Shown here one piece after another: positions 14,121 through 20,967 of a stretch of 27,370 bases of DNA. The notes under the pieces were generated by a model, which did no database searches, had not been told where the DNA came from, and worked only from the letters and a program-made list of their open reading frames with translations. Each line of letters begins with the position of its first letter. The stretch's first letter is position 1. This stretch comes from an uncultured Clostridia bacterium (GTDB lineage: Bacteria; Bacillota; Clostridia; Monoglobales; Monoglobaceae): positions 1-27,370 of the forward strand of contig CAKSFQ010000027.1 of assembly GCA_934454115.1 (NCBI GenBank), in the 5' to 3' direction. The translations under genes were made by a program, and so were the position numbers.

Positions 14121-17069
14121 ATGAAACGAAAAAACAGAACGCTGTCTGTGCTGCTTTCTGCGGTAATACTGCTGATTTTGCCGGTTCTGCCAGCAAAGGC
14201 GGAAGATGCCAAACCGAATATAAAAATCGGAGAATATATCTGCTTGGGAACCTATGATAACGAGCCTATTTTGTGGCGATGCGTGGATATTGACGATAAC
14301 GGGCCGTTGATGCTTTCCGATAGGGTACTATGCGATTACCTGCCCTATGACGCGCGGACCAGTGAAAATTCCGCAACGGCCTCTCACAGACGCAACAGCT
14401 ATCGCAGCAAATATGGCTCTAACCACTGGCGTGACAGCAATATGCGTTCCTGGCTCAATGCTGAGGAACAAACGGTAACCTGGCTTTGCGGCAATCCTCC
14501 AAAAGCCGGCTATGTCACTGACGGGCATGCATACGACGATAAGGCCGGCTTTTTAAGCGGCTTTAAGAAAGACGAAATTTCCGCAATCAAAACGGTCACG
14601 CAGCGTTCGATTGTTTCTCACCCGGAGTACAGTGCGGGCTACATTGATGCGCCCGGAATCGATTTGCCTTACAATACCGATATTCAAACGGTTGCCGACG
14701 GATATGACAGAGCTTATTATGAAAATATTATTGACAAGGTATTTCTTCTGGATGTCAAGCAGCTCAACACGGTTTATCGAAATTTAAGGGGCTACTACAT
14801 TGCAAAGAATAAAAGCGGAGTGCCCTGGAATTACTGGCTGCGGACACCGATTACGGACTGTAATCATGATATGCGCTATGTGGACACACGCGGTAATATT
14901 TGGCGCGATGCTCCGTATAAAGGATACTACGGTGTCCGACCGGCATTTTATCTGGATGCGGAGTATTATATTGTTTCATCGGGCAGCGGTACGGAATCCG
15001 ATCCATATATCGGCGCTGCACCGGATAAGCCGGAAGATGGTATCAGCCTTTCCGGCGCAGTGAGGGATACCGGAGACGGAAACTGGGATGTTGACACGGA
15101 TCAGTACCTTCAGGTAGAGCTGAGCGAGCTGTATTCTACAGATCGTGCATACGCCAATCCAACGATTCCTGTGTATGTGATCCAGAAAACTCGTGATGAT
15201 ACAGAAAACATGGTGATTCTGTACTTAGCCGAGGGCTACGGCAAAAGTCAACAGAAACAGTTTGTCGATGATGTCCGGCGTCTGTGGCAGGAAGTATTGA
15301 AAACGGAACCGTACCGCAGCATGGCAGATTGCTTCAATGTCTATGCGCTCTGCACAGCATCGGTGGACGGTTACGGTGGCAACAGCACTTTTTTTGCTGC
15401 AAGCAAAACGGGCATTTCTGTAAACAAAGGTCAGTGGAGAAACCATGTGTTGGAGCGCATTATAGGGCCTGCCTTTATTGAAAAAATACATGACGCACAT
15501 ATTCCCAACACAACAAAGCCGAACGAATTCTCATGGGATGATGAATACAGCCCATACTATTATGTTTATGAACACATCGATCAGTTCGTAATCCTGGCAA
15601 ACAGCGGCGAGTATTTCGGCGGTTCTCACGACAATGCGAAAATCGGAATTCACTATATCCTTGCATCATCGGGCAGCTCTCTCTCTCCGTTTACCCAGAG
15701 ACATGAACTGGGGCACGGACTGCTGCACCTGGGCGACGAGTATAATACGTATGGGCAGCCTTTGCCTGAAGGGACGCTCAAAACATCACTGAATATGTCT
15801 GACACAAAGGATCCAAACAAGGTGAAGTGGAAGAATATGCTTGGATTCCGCAACACCTATACCTGCCCGCATTATGACAGCTCGTATATGTATAATTCCA
15901 GCAGGGAGTGTCTCATGCGAGAGCCTTATAAGATGGAGTTCTGTGAGGTATGCAAACTTCAGGGATTCAAGCGCATGAGCCAGCTGATTGCCGATCCGGA
16001 TAACTTGTATGTTGCCATCCCCGAGGTAAAGGAGTATACGGGAAAATACAGAAATCCATCTGAGAATGCTTCTGCCTTTGAGGCTGCAAATAGCAGCGGT
16101 TATTCCCAATATGAAGCCGACCGGAGCAATCGCCTTTTGAGCGGAACGAGCAAAAACCGATTTAATCCCGGTTTTAGGGGCAGCGAGATAGAGCTGCGTA
16201 CTATCGTTCAGAATCTGTCGGATACCGAAAAAAAGACAGTAACTCTGCGGATGTGGGTGGAACACGCTGATGGAACGAAGGCAATTACGTCAGACGGCGC
16301 GGAGGTTTCGGCAGAGAAGAGCTTTACCGTTCCCGTCTGGAGCGAAAAGCCTAATTTCTGGCAGAAGGGAGCGCTGGACTATACAGGCAGCGACTTTGAT
16401 TCCGGACTTGTTAACTGCTCTCTCGTTTATACTATCCCTCAGGATGCAGTTCTGCAAAACGGCGATACCATTGGCTTTGAAGTCGTGGATGACGCCACGG
16501 GGAAAACGCTTGCTGATGACAGCACAGAAACCCAAAACTACGCTGACGTTAAGATAGAGTACAAGCTGGAGGATGGAACCGATGTTCCCAACACCAAAAC
16601 CACAGTGCTTCCGGTCGCGGAAGGAACAAAGGTAAACTGGAAGCTCCCGGAGGAGCTGCATGGTTACACGCTTGTCAGATCGGAGGGGATGGACGAGACA
16701 GTTGGCGCCGGAGGCCTGACGATTACCTGCTATTATAAGACGAGTGAGGATCAGCCGGCAATGTCGTTTATCATTACGGACGAAAGCGGTGCGGCAGCGG
16801 GTCACCCGCTAAAGACGGGTGAATATAAGGCAAGCCTTCTTTTGCCGAAGGGTCAAAAAACAGCGACGGTTATTATTGCAAAGTATGTTAACGGAGTGCT
16901 TAAAGAATTAAAGATTTCTGAGCCGAAGGCGGCGCAGAATATAATCGAAACCGATGTTATTACGATAACGGACGAGGATTTAACAAAGCAGACCGAAATC
17001 AAAGCATTTGCCTTTGAAGATATGGGGAATATCAAATCAGTATATGATTTTCAGCATCTAACAAAATAA
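14121..17069 (+). CDS. Secreted M64-type zinc metallopeptidase with DUF6273 and MucBP-like domains
   Basis: The 982-residue protein begins with a Sec signal peptide cleaved after AKA (residue 27). Residues 35-280 resemble DUF6273 (EPILWRCVDI, SNMRSWLN, DKVFLLDVKQL, YWLRTP, GVRPAFYL), a domain common in Firmicutes surface proteins. Residues 355-660 form a peptidase with H528-E-L-G-H532 and DEY at 539-541, the HExxH...DEY pattern of MEROPS M64 (IgA peptidase family). Residues 690-800 are beta-rich, and residues 805-870 look like a MucBP repeat (VKIEYKLEDGTDVPNT). No sorting signal or SLH repeat is visible, so it is probably released. AGGAGA precedes ATG 14121. Substrate is unknown; a host or dietary glycoprotein is only a guess. 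Confidence 0.85.
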   Translation: MKRKNRTLSVLLSAVILLILPVLPAKAEDAKPNIKIGEYICLGTYDNEPILWRCVDIDDNGPLMLSDRVLCDYLPYDARTSENSATASHRRNSYRSKYGSNHWRDSNMRSWLNAEEQTVTWLCGNPPKAGYVTDGHAYDDKAGFLSGFKKDEISAIKTVTQRSIVSHPEYSAGYIDAPGIDLPYNTDIQTVADGYDRAYYENIIDKVFLLDVKQLNTVYRNLRGYYIAKNKSGVPWNYWLRTPITDCNHDMRYVDTRGNIWRDAPYKGYYGVRPAFYLDAEYYIVSSGSGTESDPYIGAAPDKPEDGISLSGAVRDTGDGNWDVDTDQYLQVELSELYSTDRAYANPTIPVYVIQKTRDDTENMVILYLAEGYGKSQQKQFVDDVRRLWQEVLKTEPYRSMADCFNVYALCTASVDGYGGNSTFFAASKTGISVNKGQWRNHVLERIIGPAFIEKIHDAHIPNTTKPNEFSWDDEYSPYYYVYEHIDQFVILANSGEYFGGSHDNAKIGIHYILASSGSSLSPFTQRHELGHGLLHLGDEYNTYGQPLPEGTLKTSLNMSDTKDPNKVKWKNMLGFRNTYTCPHYDSSYMYNSSRECLMREPYKMEFCEVCKLQGFKRMSQLIADPDNLYVAIPEVKEYTGKYRNPSENASAFEAANSSGYSQYEADRSNRLLSGTSKNRFNPGFRGSEIELRTIVQNLSDTEKKTVTLRMWVEHADGTKAITSDGAEVSAEKSFTVPVWSEKPNFWQKGALDYTGSDFDSGLVNCSLVYTIPQDAVLQNGDTIGFEVVDDATGKTLADDSTETQNYADVKIEYKLEDGTDVPNTKTTVLPVAEGTKVNWKLPEELHGYTLVRSEGMDETVGAGGLTITCYYKTSEDQPAMSFIITDESGAAAGHPLKTGEYKASLLLPKGQKTATVIIAKYVNGVLKELKISEPKAAQNIIETDVITITDEDLTKQTEIKAFAFEDMGNIKSVYDFQHLTK

Positions 17070-17150
17070 AGGTGAAAGGATGCTCCGGAGGACTGCAATT
17101 ATCCGCCATGTGCAGCAGAAAAAGATCAATTCGGCGAGGTGAAATCGATA

Positions 17151-17243
17151 ATGCCGGAAATATTGTCTCTGTATTGTGCGGGGGAAGCTCCGGGATTTAG
17201 GAAAAGACGGAAAACGATGATAGTAAAGGAGATGCGGCAATGA
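17151..17243 (+). CDS. Possible 30-residue basic peptide
   Basis: ATG 17151 is preceded by GAGGTG at 17136-17141 and gives a 30-residue peptide (MPEILSLYCAGEAPGFRKRR plus ten residues) whose stop overlaps the next start as ATGA. The frame stays open upstream to about 17082 without a start codon, so it may be the tail of a lost gene. No family recognised. Confidence 0.25.
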   Translation: MPEILSLYCAGEAPGFRKRRKTMIVKEMRQ

Positions 17244-17332
17244 GCAAAGGAATAAAAATACTGATAGGAGTTGTGGCAGCGTTTGCAATAGGGATAGCGG
17301 TGTTTGTTGCATTGCTTGCAAGCGTTGAATAG
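17240..17332 (+). CDS. 30-residue single-helix membrane peptide
   Basis: AAAGGAG at 17225-17231 stands 8 bases before ATG 17240. The product is one hydrophobic helix (IKILIGVVAAFAIGIAVFVA) with a basic N-terminus (MSKG) and an acidic end (ASVE), so it should insert in the membrane. It precedes the CXXC peptide and the ferredoxin-like membrane protein and may be a small component of that redox system. I do not recognise it. The good ribosome site is the main argument for its reality. Confidence 0.45.
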   Translation: MSKGIKILIGVVAAFAIGIAVFVALLASVE

Positions 17333-17430
17333 GAAAGAGTGTGACGGCGATAATAGAAAAAGCAGGCAGGCGCCGCGCTGACTTTTAAAAACAAGGTCTT
17401 TTAAGAAAAAGGGAAAGGGTGAGAGAATTG

Positions 17431-17574
17431 ATGCATATAAAAAAGGCGGCGGCGCAGGCCGTACTTTTAGCTGCCGGAATTGTCCTGCTGTGCTTTGGCG
17501 TTTTGCGCGGTGAGGCAGCGACAGTGCTGAGTAAAGCAATTAGATTATGTCTGGAGTGTGTGGGGATTGGGTAA
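17431..17574 (+). CDS. CD1871A-family CXXC motif-containing small membrane protein
   Basis: This 47-residue protein has one membrane helix (AVLLAAGIVLLCFGVLRGEA) and ends LCLECVGIG, a CxxC motif at the C-terminus. This is the signature of the CD1871A family, small proteins regularly found next to a 4Fe-4S membrane protein and a TlpA-like lipoprotein in Clostridia, which is exactly the context here. A role in passing electrons or disulfides across the membrane is likely but unproven. AAAGGGTGAG lies upstream of ATG 17431, and its last codons overlap the start of the ferredoxin-like gene, implying translational coupling. Confidence 0.85.
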   Translation: MHIKKAAAQAVLLAAGIVLLCFGVLRGEAATVLSKAIRLCLECVGIG

Positions 17575-18472
17575 GAAGTTTTCAGGTACATCGCAAATTC
17601 TGTCCCGTTTTCGCGGACACATTCAGGCAGGGATCGCGTTACTGACCAATCCGCATCTGCCCAATTTTTTGAGGGGTGAAATTTACCGCGGAGCGGGAAA
17701 AACCGTATGTGTACCGGGTCTGAACTGCTATTCCTGCCCCGCAGCCTCCGGCGCCTGTCCTATCGGGGCGCTGCAGGCGGTAACGGGATCTGCAAGGTTT
17801 AGGTTCTCTTATTATATCACAGGGACTATGATTCTGTTCGGGGTGTTGTTAGGACGCTTTATCTGCGGCTTTTTGTGTCCGTTTGGATGGTTTCAGGAGC
17901 TGCTGCATAAAATCCCAACAAAAAAGGTTTCAACCGAAAGGATGAAATATTTGACCTGGATTAAATATGCGGTTCTTTTGGTGACGGTATTTTTATTACC
18001 GGCATTCGCGGTGAATGATGTCGGAATGGGTGATCCCTTCTTCTGCAAATATCTCTGTCCGCAGGGAGTGTTGGAGGGGGCGATACCGCTGTCTATTGTC
18101 AGTTCCGGGATTCGTTCGGCGCTTGGCGCGCTGTTTGCTTGGAAATTTTGCATTTTAATTGCCGTGATTGTGCTGAGCGTGGTGTTTTATCGCCCATTCT
18201 GCAAGTGGCTGTGTCCGCTCGGCGCATTCTACGCTCTGTTGAACAAGGCTTCATTGCTTCAAATGAAAGTGGATGAAAGCCAATGTGTAACCTGCGGAAA
18301 ATGCGCCAAAGCATGCAAGATGAATGTGGACGTAACGAAAACGCCCAATCATACCGAATGTATCCGCTGCGGAATGTGCGTCCGAGCCTGTCCGACGAAC
18401 GCTGTTCGTTTTCAATACGGGTTTGGAAGAGGTAAAAATAAAAGCAGTAAAAACATCGCAGATAAGAAATAA
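17558..18472 (+). CDS. NapH/CcoG-like 4Fe-4S binding membrane protein
   Basis: About 304 residues. GTG 17558 or TTG 17567 could start it; GGAG at 17553-17556 fits the TTG better. It has several membrane helices (YYITGTMILFGVLLGRFICG, YAVLLVTVFLLPAFA, FCILIAVIVLSVVFY), the twin NapH-type motifs GFLCPFGWFQELL and KWLCPLGAFYALL, and a cysteine-rich NCYSCPAASGACPIG segment. The C-terminus is a two-cluster ferredoxin domain (CVTCGKCAKAC and CIRCGMCVRACPTNAV). Such proteins carry electrons across or along the membrane. With the CXXC peptide upstream and the TlpA-like lipoprotein 21 bases downstream, it probably feeds electrons to an extracytoplasmic thiol-disulfide system. Confidence 0.88.
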   Translation: MWGLGKKFSGTSQILSRFRGHIQAGIALLTNPHLPNFLRGEIYRGAGKTVCVPGLNCYSCPAASGACPIGALQAVTGSARFRFSYYITGTMILFGVLLGRFICGFLCPFGWFQELLHKIPTKKVSTERMKYLTWIKYAVLLVTVFLLPAFAVNDVGMGDPFFCKYLCPQGVLEGAIPLSIVSSGIRSALGALFAWKFCILIAVIVLSVVFYRPFCKWLCPLGAFYALLNKASLLQMKVDESQCVTCGKCAKACKMNVDVTKTPNHTECIRCGMCVRACPTNAVRFQYGFGRGKNKSSKNIADKK

Positions 18473-18493
18473 CAAAATCAGGAGGAACAAACA

Positions 18494-19411
18494 ATGAATA
18501 AAAAGAAGACTCTGGCATTGGCGTTGGCGCTTGTGCTGACGGCATTTTCTCTGACAGCTTGCGGCATCGCGGACAAAATTAAATTCAACAGTATGGAAAA
18601 TGAACCGAAAAACGCCGAAGAAGCGGCGGCCATGCACCAAGACCTGATGACGCAGGAAAATACGATTTTGGCAGAAAATACAGAGCTTTGGGAAAAGGTG
18701 TTTGCTGCGGCGGACAAAGGCATGACGCTGCAGGAGAACGGAAAAAACTACGGCGATTTCTTGCTCAAAACCATTGACACCGTCAAGGAACGGTTTACGG
18801 AGGACGAGCTTAAATTGCTTAAGGGTGAAGCGGAGAAAATCCGGGATATTGAAAATAAGCTGACTATGATTGAGAAAAAATATCCCAATGCCGCTCAAAA
18901 ATCGTCAGATAATGATATGAGTATGCCCTCCGGTAACGGCGTCACAGGAAATTTTCCGTCCTTTGAAGGAAGAGATCTGGACGGAAATGAGGTAAAGAGC
19001 GACGAACTCTTCTCCGGGAATGCCGTCACCGTGGTAAACTTTTGGTTCACCACCTGCTCGCCTTGCGTGGGTGAGCTTTCTGAGCTTGATGCGCTGAATA
19101 AGGAGCTTTTGGAGAAAGGCGGTTCGCTGATCGGTATCAATTCTTTTACGCTGGACGGAGACGAGGCGGCTATATCCGAGGCAAAGGCGGTTTTGAAAAA
19201 GAAAGGCGCTGCCTACCGAAACGTATACTTTGATTCAGGCAGTGAGGCAGGAAAGTTTGTCGAAAATGTATACGCTTATCCCACAACATATGTGGTTGAC
19301 CGCAGCGGCAGCATCGTAGGAGAGCCCATCGTCGGCGCCGTTACCGGCAAATCGCAGATGGAGAAGCTGAAATCGCTCATCGATCAATGCATTGCTGCCG
19401 ACATGGGATGA
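18494..19411 (+). CDS. TlpA-family thioredoxin-like lipoprotein
   Basis: AGGAGG at 18481-18486 precedes ATG 18494. The signal peptide ends in lipobox LTAC with C23 as the lipidated residue. Residues 35-130 are helical and acidic (coiled-coil-like: LMTQENTILAENTELWEKVF). Residues 150-300 form a TlpA/AhpC-like thioredoxin fold with active-site C188-S-P-C191 (NFWFTTCSPCVGELSEL) and a YPTTYVVDR loop carrying the cis-proline. It is expected to act as a disulfide reductase or oxidoreductase on the outer face of the membrane, with electrons from the upstream NapH-like protein and CXXC peptide. Last gene before the terminator at 19548. Confidence 0.9.
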   Translation: MNKKKTLALALALVLTAFSLTACGIADKIKFNSMENEPKNAEEAAAMHQDLMTQENTILAENTELWEKVFAAADKGMTLQENGKNYGDFLLKTIDTVKERFTEDELKLLKGEAEKIRDIENKLTMIEKKYPNAAQKSSDNDMSMPSGNGVTGNFPSFEGRDLDGNEVKSDELFSGNAVTVVNFWFTTCSPCVGELSELDALNKELLEKGGSLIGINSFTLDGDEAAISEAKAVLKKKGAAYRNVYFDSGSEAGKFVENVYAYPTTYVVDRSGSIVGEPIVGAVTGKSQMEKLKSLIDQCIAADMG

Positions 19412-19547
19412 GAAAAATAGGGAAATAACAACCAAGCAGCTATTTTTTTCATAGCTTTGCGCTGTGCTTTGGGTTATACCGCATCAGCCGAAGAAGAGAA
19501 ATAATATTATCATAAAGCCTTTTTAAAATGAGGGGTTCAGACGGCAT

Positions 19548-19597
19548 AAAAGCCGCCCGACATAGAGGCAATATGCCTTTTTGCCGGGCGGCTTTTT
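19548..19597 (+). terminator. Strong terminator between the redox cassette and the recombinase
   Basis: AAAAGCCGCCCG at 19548-19559 pairs with CGGGCGGCTTTT at 19585-19596 (12 bp), with an inner AGGCA/TGCCT stem and a T run. A-tract and T-tract on either side make it potentially bidirectional. It isolates the recombinase from upstream transcription. The rest of 19412-19765 holds no gene. Confidence 0.92.
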
Positions 19598-19728
19598 ATA
19601 ATGTTGAAAAAACGCAAGCAATTTTTATATCGTTTTATCAAAGCAGATGCGTTTTTTCGGCAATTTTAATAAAATTTGGGAGAAAGGAAGAAACTGTTGA
19701 CAGCTTCGATTTATATATTTTGACTAAG

Positions 19729-19737
19729 TGGTACAAT
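19729..19737 (+). promoter_or_regulatory. Likely extended -10 promoter of the recombinase
   Basis: TG at 19729-19730, one base, then TACAAT at 19732-19737 form an extended -10 element 29 bp before the start codon. No good -35 stands at 16-18 bp; TTGACA at 19697 is too far and TTGACT at 19720 too close. Weak basal expression is expected. Confidence 0.5.
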
Positions 19738-19765
19738 ATATAGGACAAGAAAGGAAGCGGTCAAT

Positions 19766-20611
19766 ATGAAGTTACAGAGCATAACCGAAAAACAAATTCA
19801 AAAATTTAAAAGGTATCTTGTAAATGAAGAAAAGTCGGATGCTACCATCGAGAAATATATTCGTGATATTACGGCATTTTCCGGATGGCTTGGCGGAGGA
19901 ATCCCGTGCAAGGAAAAAGTGATTCAATACAAGGAGTGTCTGATTGCGCAATACAAAACTGCAAGCGTTAACTCCATATTATCCTCGCTCAATACTTTTT
20001 TTGAATATGCAGATTGGCACAAAATGAAGGTAAAAACCTTAAAGATGCAGCGCCAAATTTTTGCGGATCAATCCAAGGAGCTTACTAAGGCAGAGTATGA
20101 AAGATTGCTGATGGCGGCAAAGGATAAGAAAAATGAAAAGTTATATTACCTGATACAGACGATTGCAAGTACAGGCCTTCGGGTTTCCGAAATTCAATTT
20201 GTGACCTGTGAGGCCATAAGACGCGGACAGGCAGTGATAAGCTGCAAGGGAAAAATACGACAGGTGTTTCTGCCGAAAAAACTGTGTGTCATTCTGAAAA
20301 AGTATGTGTCAGAGCATGGCATTAAAAATGGCAGCGTATTTGTTACAAGAACCGGCGCTCCTCTTGACAGGTCAAATATATGGAGAATGTTAAAGAATCT
20401 TTGTGAGAGTGCGGGTGTGTCAAAGGAAAAAGTGTTTCCTCATAACTTTCGCCATTTATTTGCAAGAACCTATTATTCCCTGCAAAAGGATATTGTAAGG
20501 CTTGCCGATATACTCGGTCATTCCAACATTAACACCACAAGAATTTACACCACGGAAAGCGGAATGGAGCATATGAAGCAGCTACAAAAACTCGGTTTCT
20601 TAAGGACATGA
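19766..20611 (+). CDS. Tyrosine recombinase, probable DNA invertase for the adjacent promoter
   Basis: The 281-residue XerC/D-size protein has an N-terminal SAM-like core-binding domain (residues 5-90) and a catalytic domain with the full set: R139 (STGLRVSEI), K163 (CKGKIRQ), H226 and R229 (PHNFRHLFA), H252 (LGHSNINTT) and Y261. It should cut and rejoin DNA through a 3'-phosphotyrosine bond. It stands alone after a strong terminator, with its own weak promoter and a GGAAG ribosome site. Its stop is 5 bases from the left 24-bp repeat of the putative invertible segment. That placement argues it is a dedicated invertase rather than XerC/XerD housekeeping or a prophage integrase; no phage genes are near. 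Confidence 0.93.
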   Translation: MKLQSITEKQIQKFKRYLVNEEKSDATIEKYIRDITAFSGWLGGGIPCKEKVIQYKECLIAQYKTASVNSILSSLNTFFEYADWHKMKVKTLKMQRQIFADQSKELTKAEYERLLMAAKDKKNEKLYYLIQTIASTGLRVSEIQFVTCEAIRRGQAVISCKGKIRQVFLPKKLCVILKKYVSEHGIKNGSVFVTRTGAPLDRSNIWRMLKNLCESAGVSKEKVFPHNFRHLFARTYYSLQKDIVRLADILGHSNINTTRIYTTESGMEHMKQLQKLGFLRT

Positions 20612-20615
20612 AAAA

Positions 20616-20639
20616 ACAACATAATAGCGATTATGTTGT
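20616..20639 (+). repeat. Left inversion site (IRL), 24 bp
   Basis: Arms ACAACATAAT (20616-20625) and ATTATGTTGT (20630-20639) are perfect complements around the core AGCG. The whole 24 bp is the exact reverse complement of 20886-20909. A likely recombinase binding and crossover site. Confidence 0.92.
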
Positions 20640-20789
20640 AACCAAATATTTTTTTGTATGGAATGGCGCAATAAGCTAAAAAAAATTTAAAAATTTTGAA
20701 AGAATTTTTTTATAAAAATGCTTGTGAAATAGACCAATGACATGCATTTTCTACATTGGCCTGATTTGCTGTACTGTTTTTTATTACAT

Positions 20790-20801
20790 GATTCATGAAT
20801 C
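20790..20801 (+). promoter_or_regulatory. 12-bp palindrome upstream of the invertible promoter
   Basis: GATTCATGAATC is a perfect palindrome ending 22 bp before the -35 box, a position suited to an activator or repressor. No cognate regulator is visible in the window. Confidence 0.35.
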
Positions 20802-20823
20802 GAGGAAAAGAAACTGCAAACTG

Positions 20824-20852
20824 TTGACAAATTCGACTTTATATGATAAAAT
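20824..20852 (+). promoter_or_regulatory. Sigma-A promoter inside the invertible segment
   Basis: TTGACA at 20824-20829, 17-bp spacer, TAAAAT at 20847-20852. The predicted start is about 20859, giving a leader that passes through the right repeat before the polymerase gene. It is the only strong promoter seen ahead of the polysaccharide operon. Confidence 0.88.
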
Positions 20853-20885
20853 ATATGTAGGTATGTATACTGTTCTTTCGATGGC

Positions 20886-20909
20886 ACAACATAATCGCTA
20901 TTATGTTGT
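20886..20909 (+). repeat. Right inversion site (IRR), 24 bp
   Basis: Same 10-bp arms as the left site around the core CGCT, the reverse complement of the left core AGCG. In RNA it would fold into a 10-bp hairpin in the leader of the operon. Confidence 0.92.
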
Positions 20910-20967
20910 AATCGTATTGAACGCATATGATTTAAAACAATTGGGAGGAAACGGAGGCGCGGGAGCA

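Larger units (their letters stand above)
20616..20909 (+). other. Putative invertible promoter segment (phase switch), present orientation ON
   Basis: A 246-bp AT-rich stretch (20640-20885) is enclosed by two 24-bp repeats in exact opposite orientation. It holds no credible gene, but does carry a consensus promoter at 20824-20852 reading right toward the polysaccharide operon, and a 12-bp palindrome upstream of it. No good promoter reads left. Inversion would therefore turn the operon off and point transcription at the 3' end of the recombinase gene. Location directly between a tyrosine recombinase and a surface polysaccharide operon matches known invertible promoters such as those of Bacteroides capsules and Clostridioides difficile surface genes. 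Inversion itself is inferred. Confidence 0.85.

Noticed and set aside
17082..17150. Open frame upstream of the 30-residue peptide at 17151
   Set aside because: No start codon or ribosome site is found between the preceding stop and 17151.
19438..19456. AGCTAT/ATAGCT hairpin 27 bases after the TlpA-like gene considered as a terminator
   Set aside because: Only 6 bp with the T run in the loop rather than after the stem; the hairpin at 19548 is far stronger.
19766..20611. Recombinase as a prophage integrase or XerC/XerD
   Set aside because: No phage genes or att-like direct repeats are near, it is followed within 5 bp by inverted repeats, and the neighbours are surface polysaccharide genes.
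20737..20967. Upstream extension of the polymerase frame as coding sequence
   Set aside because: It would start before the promoter inside the invertible segment and has no ribosome site; the membrane protein proper begins after 20968.
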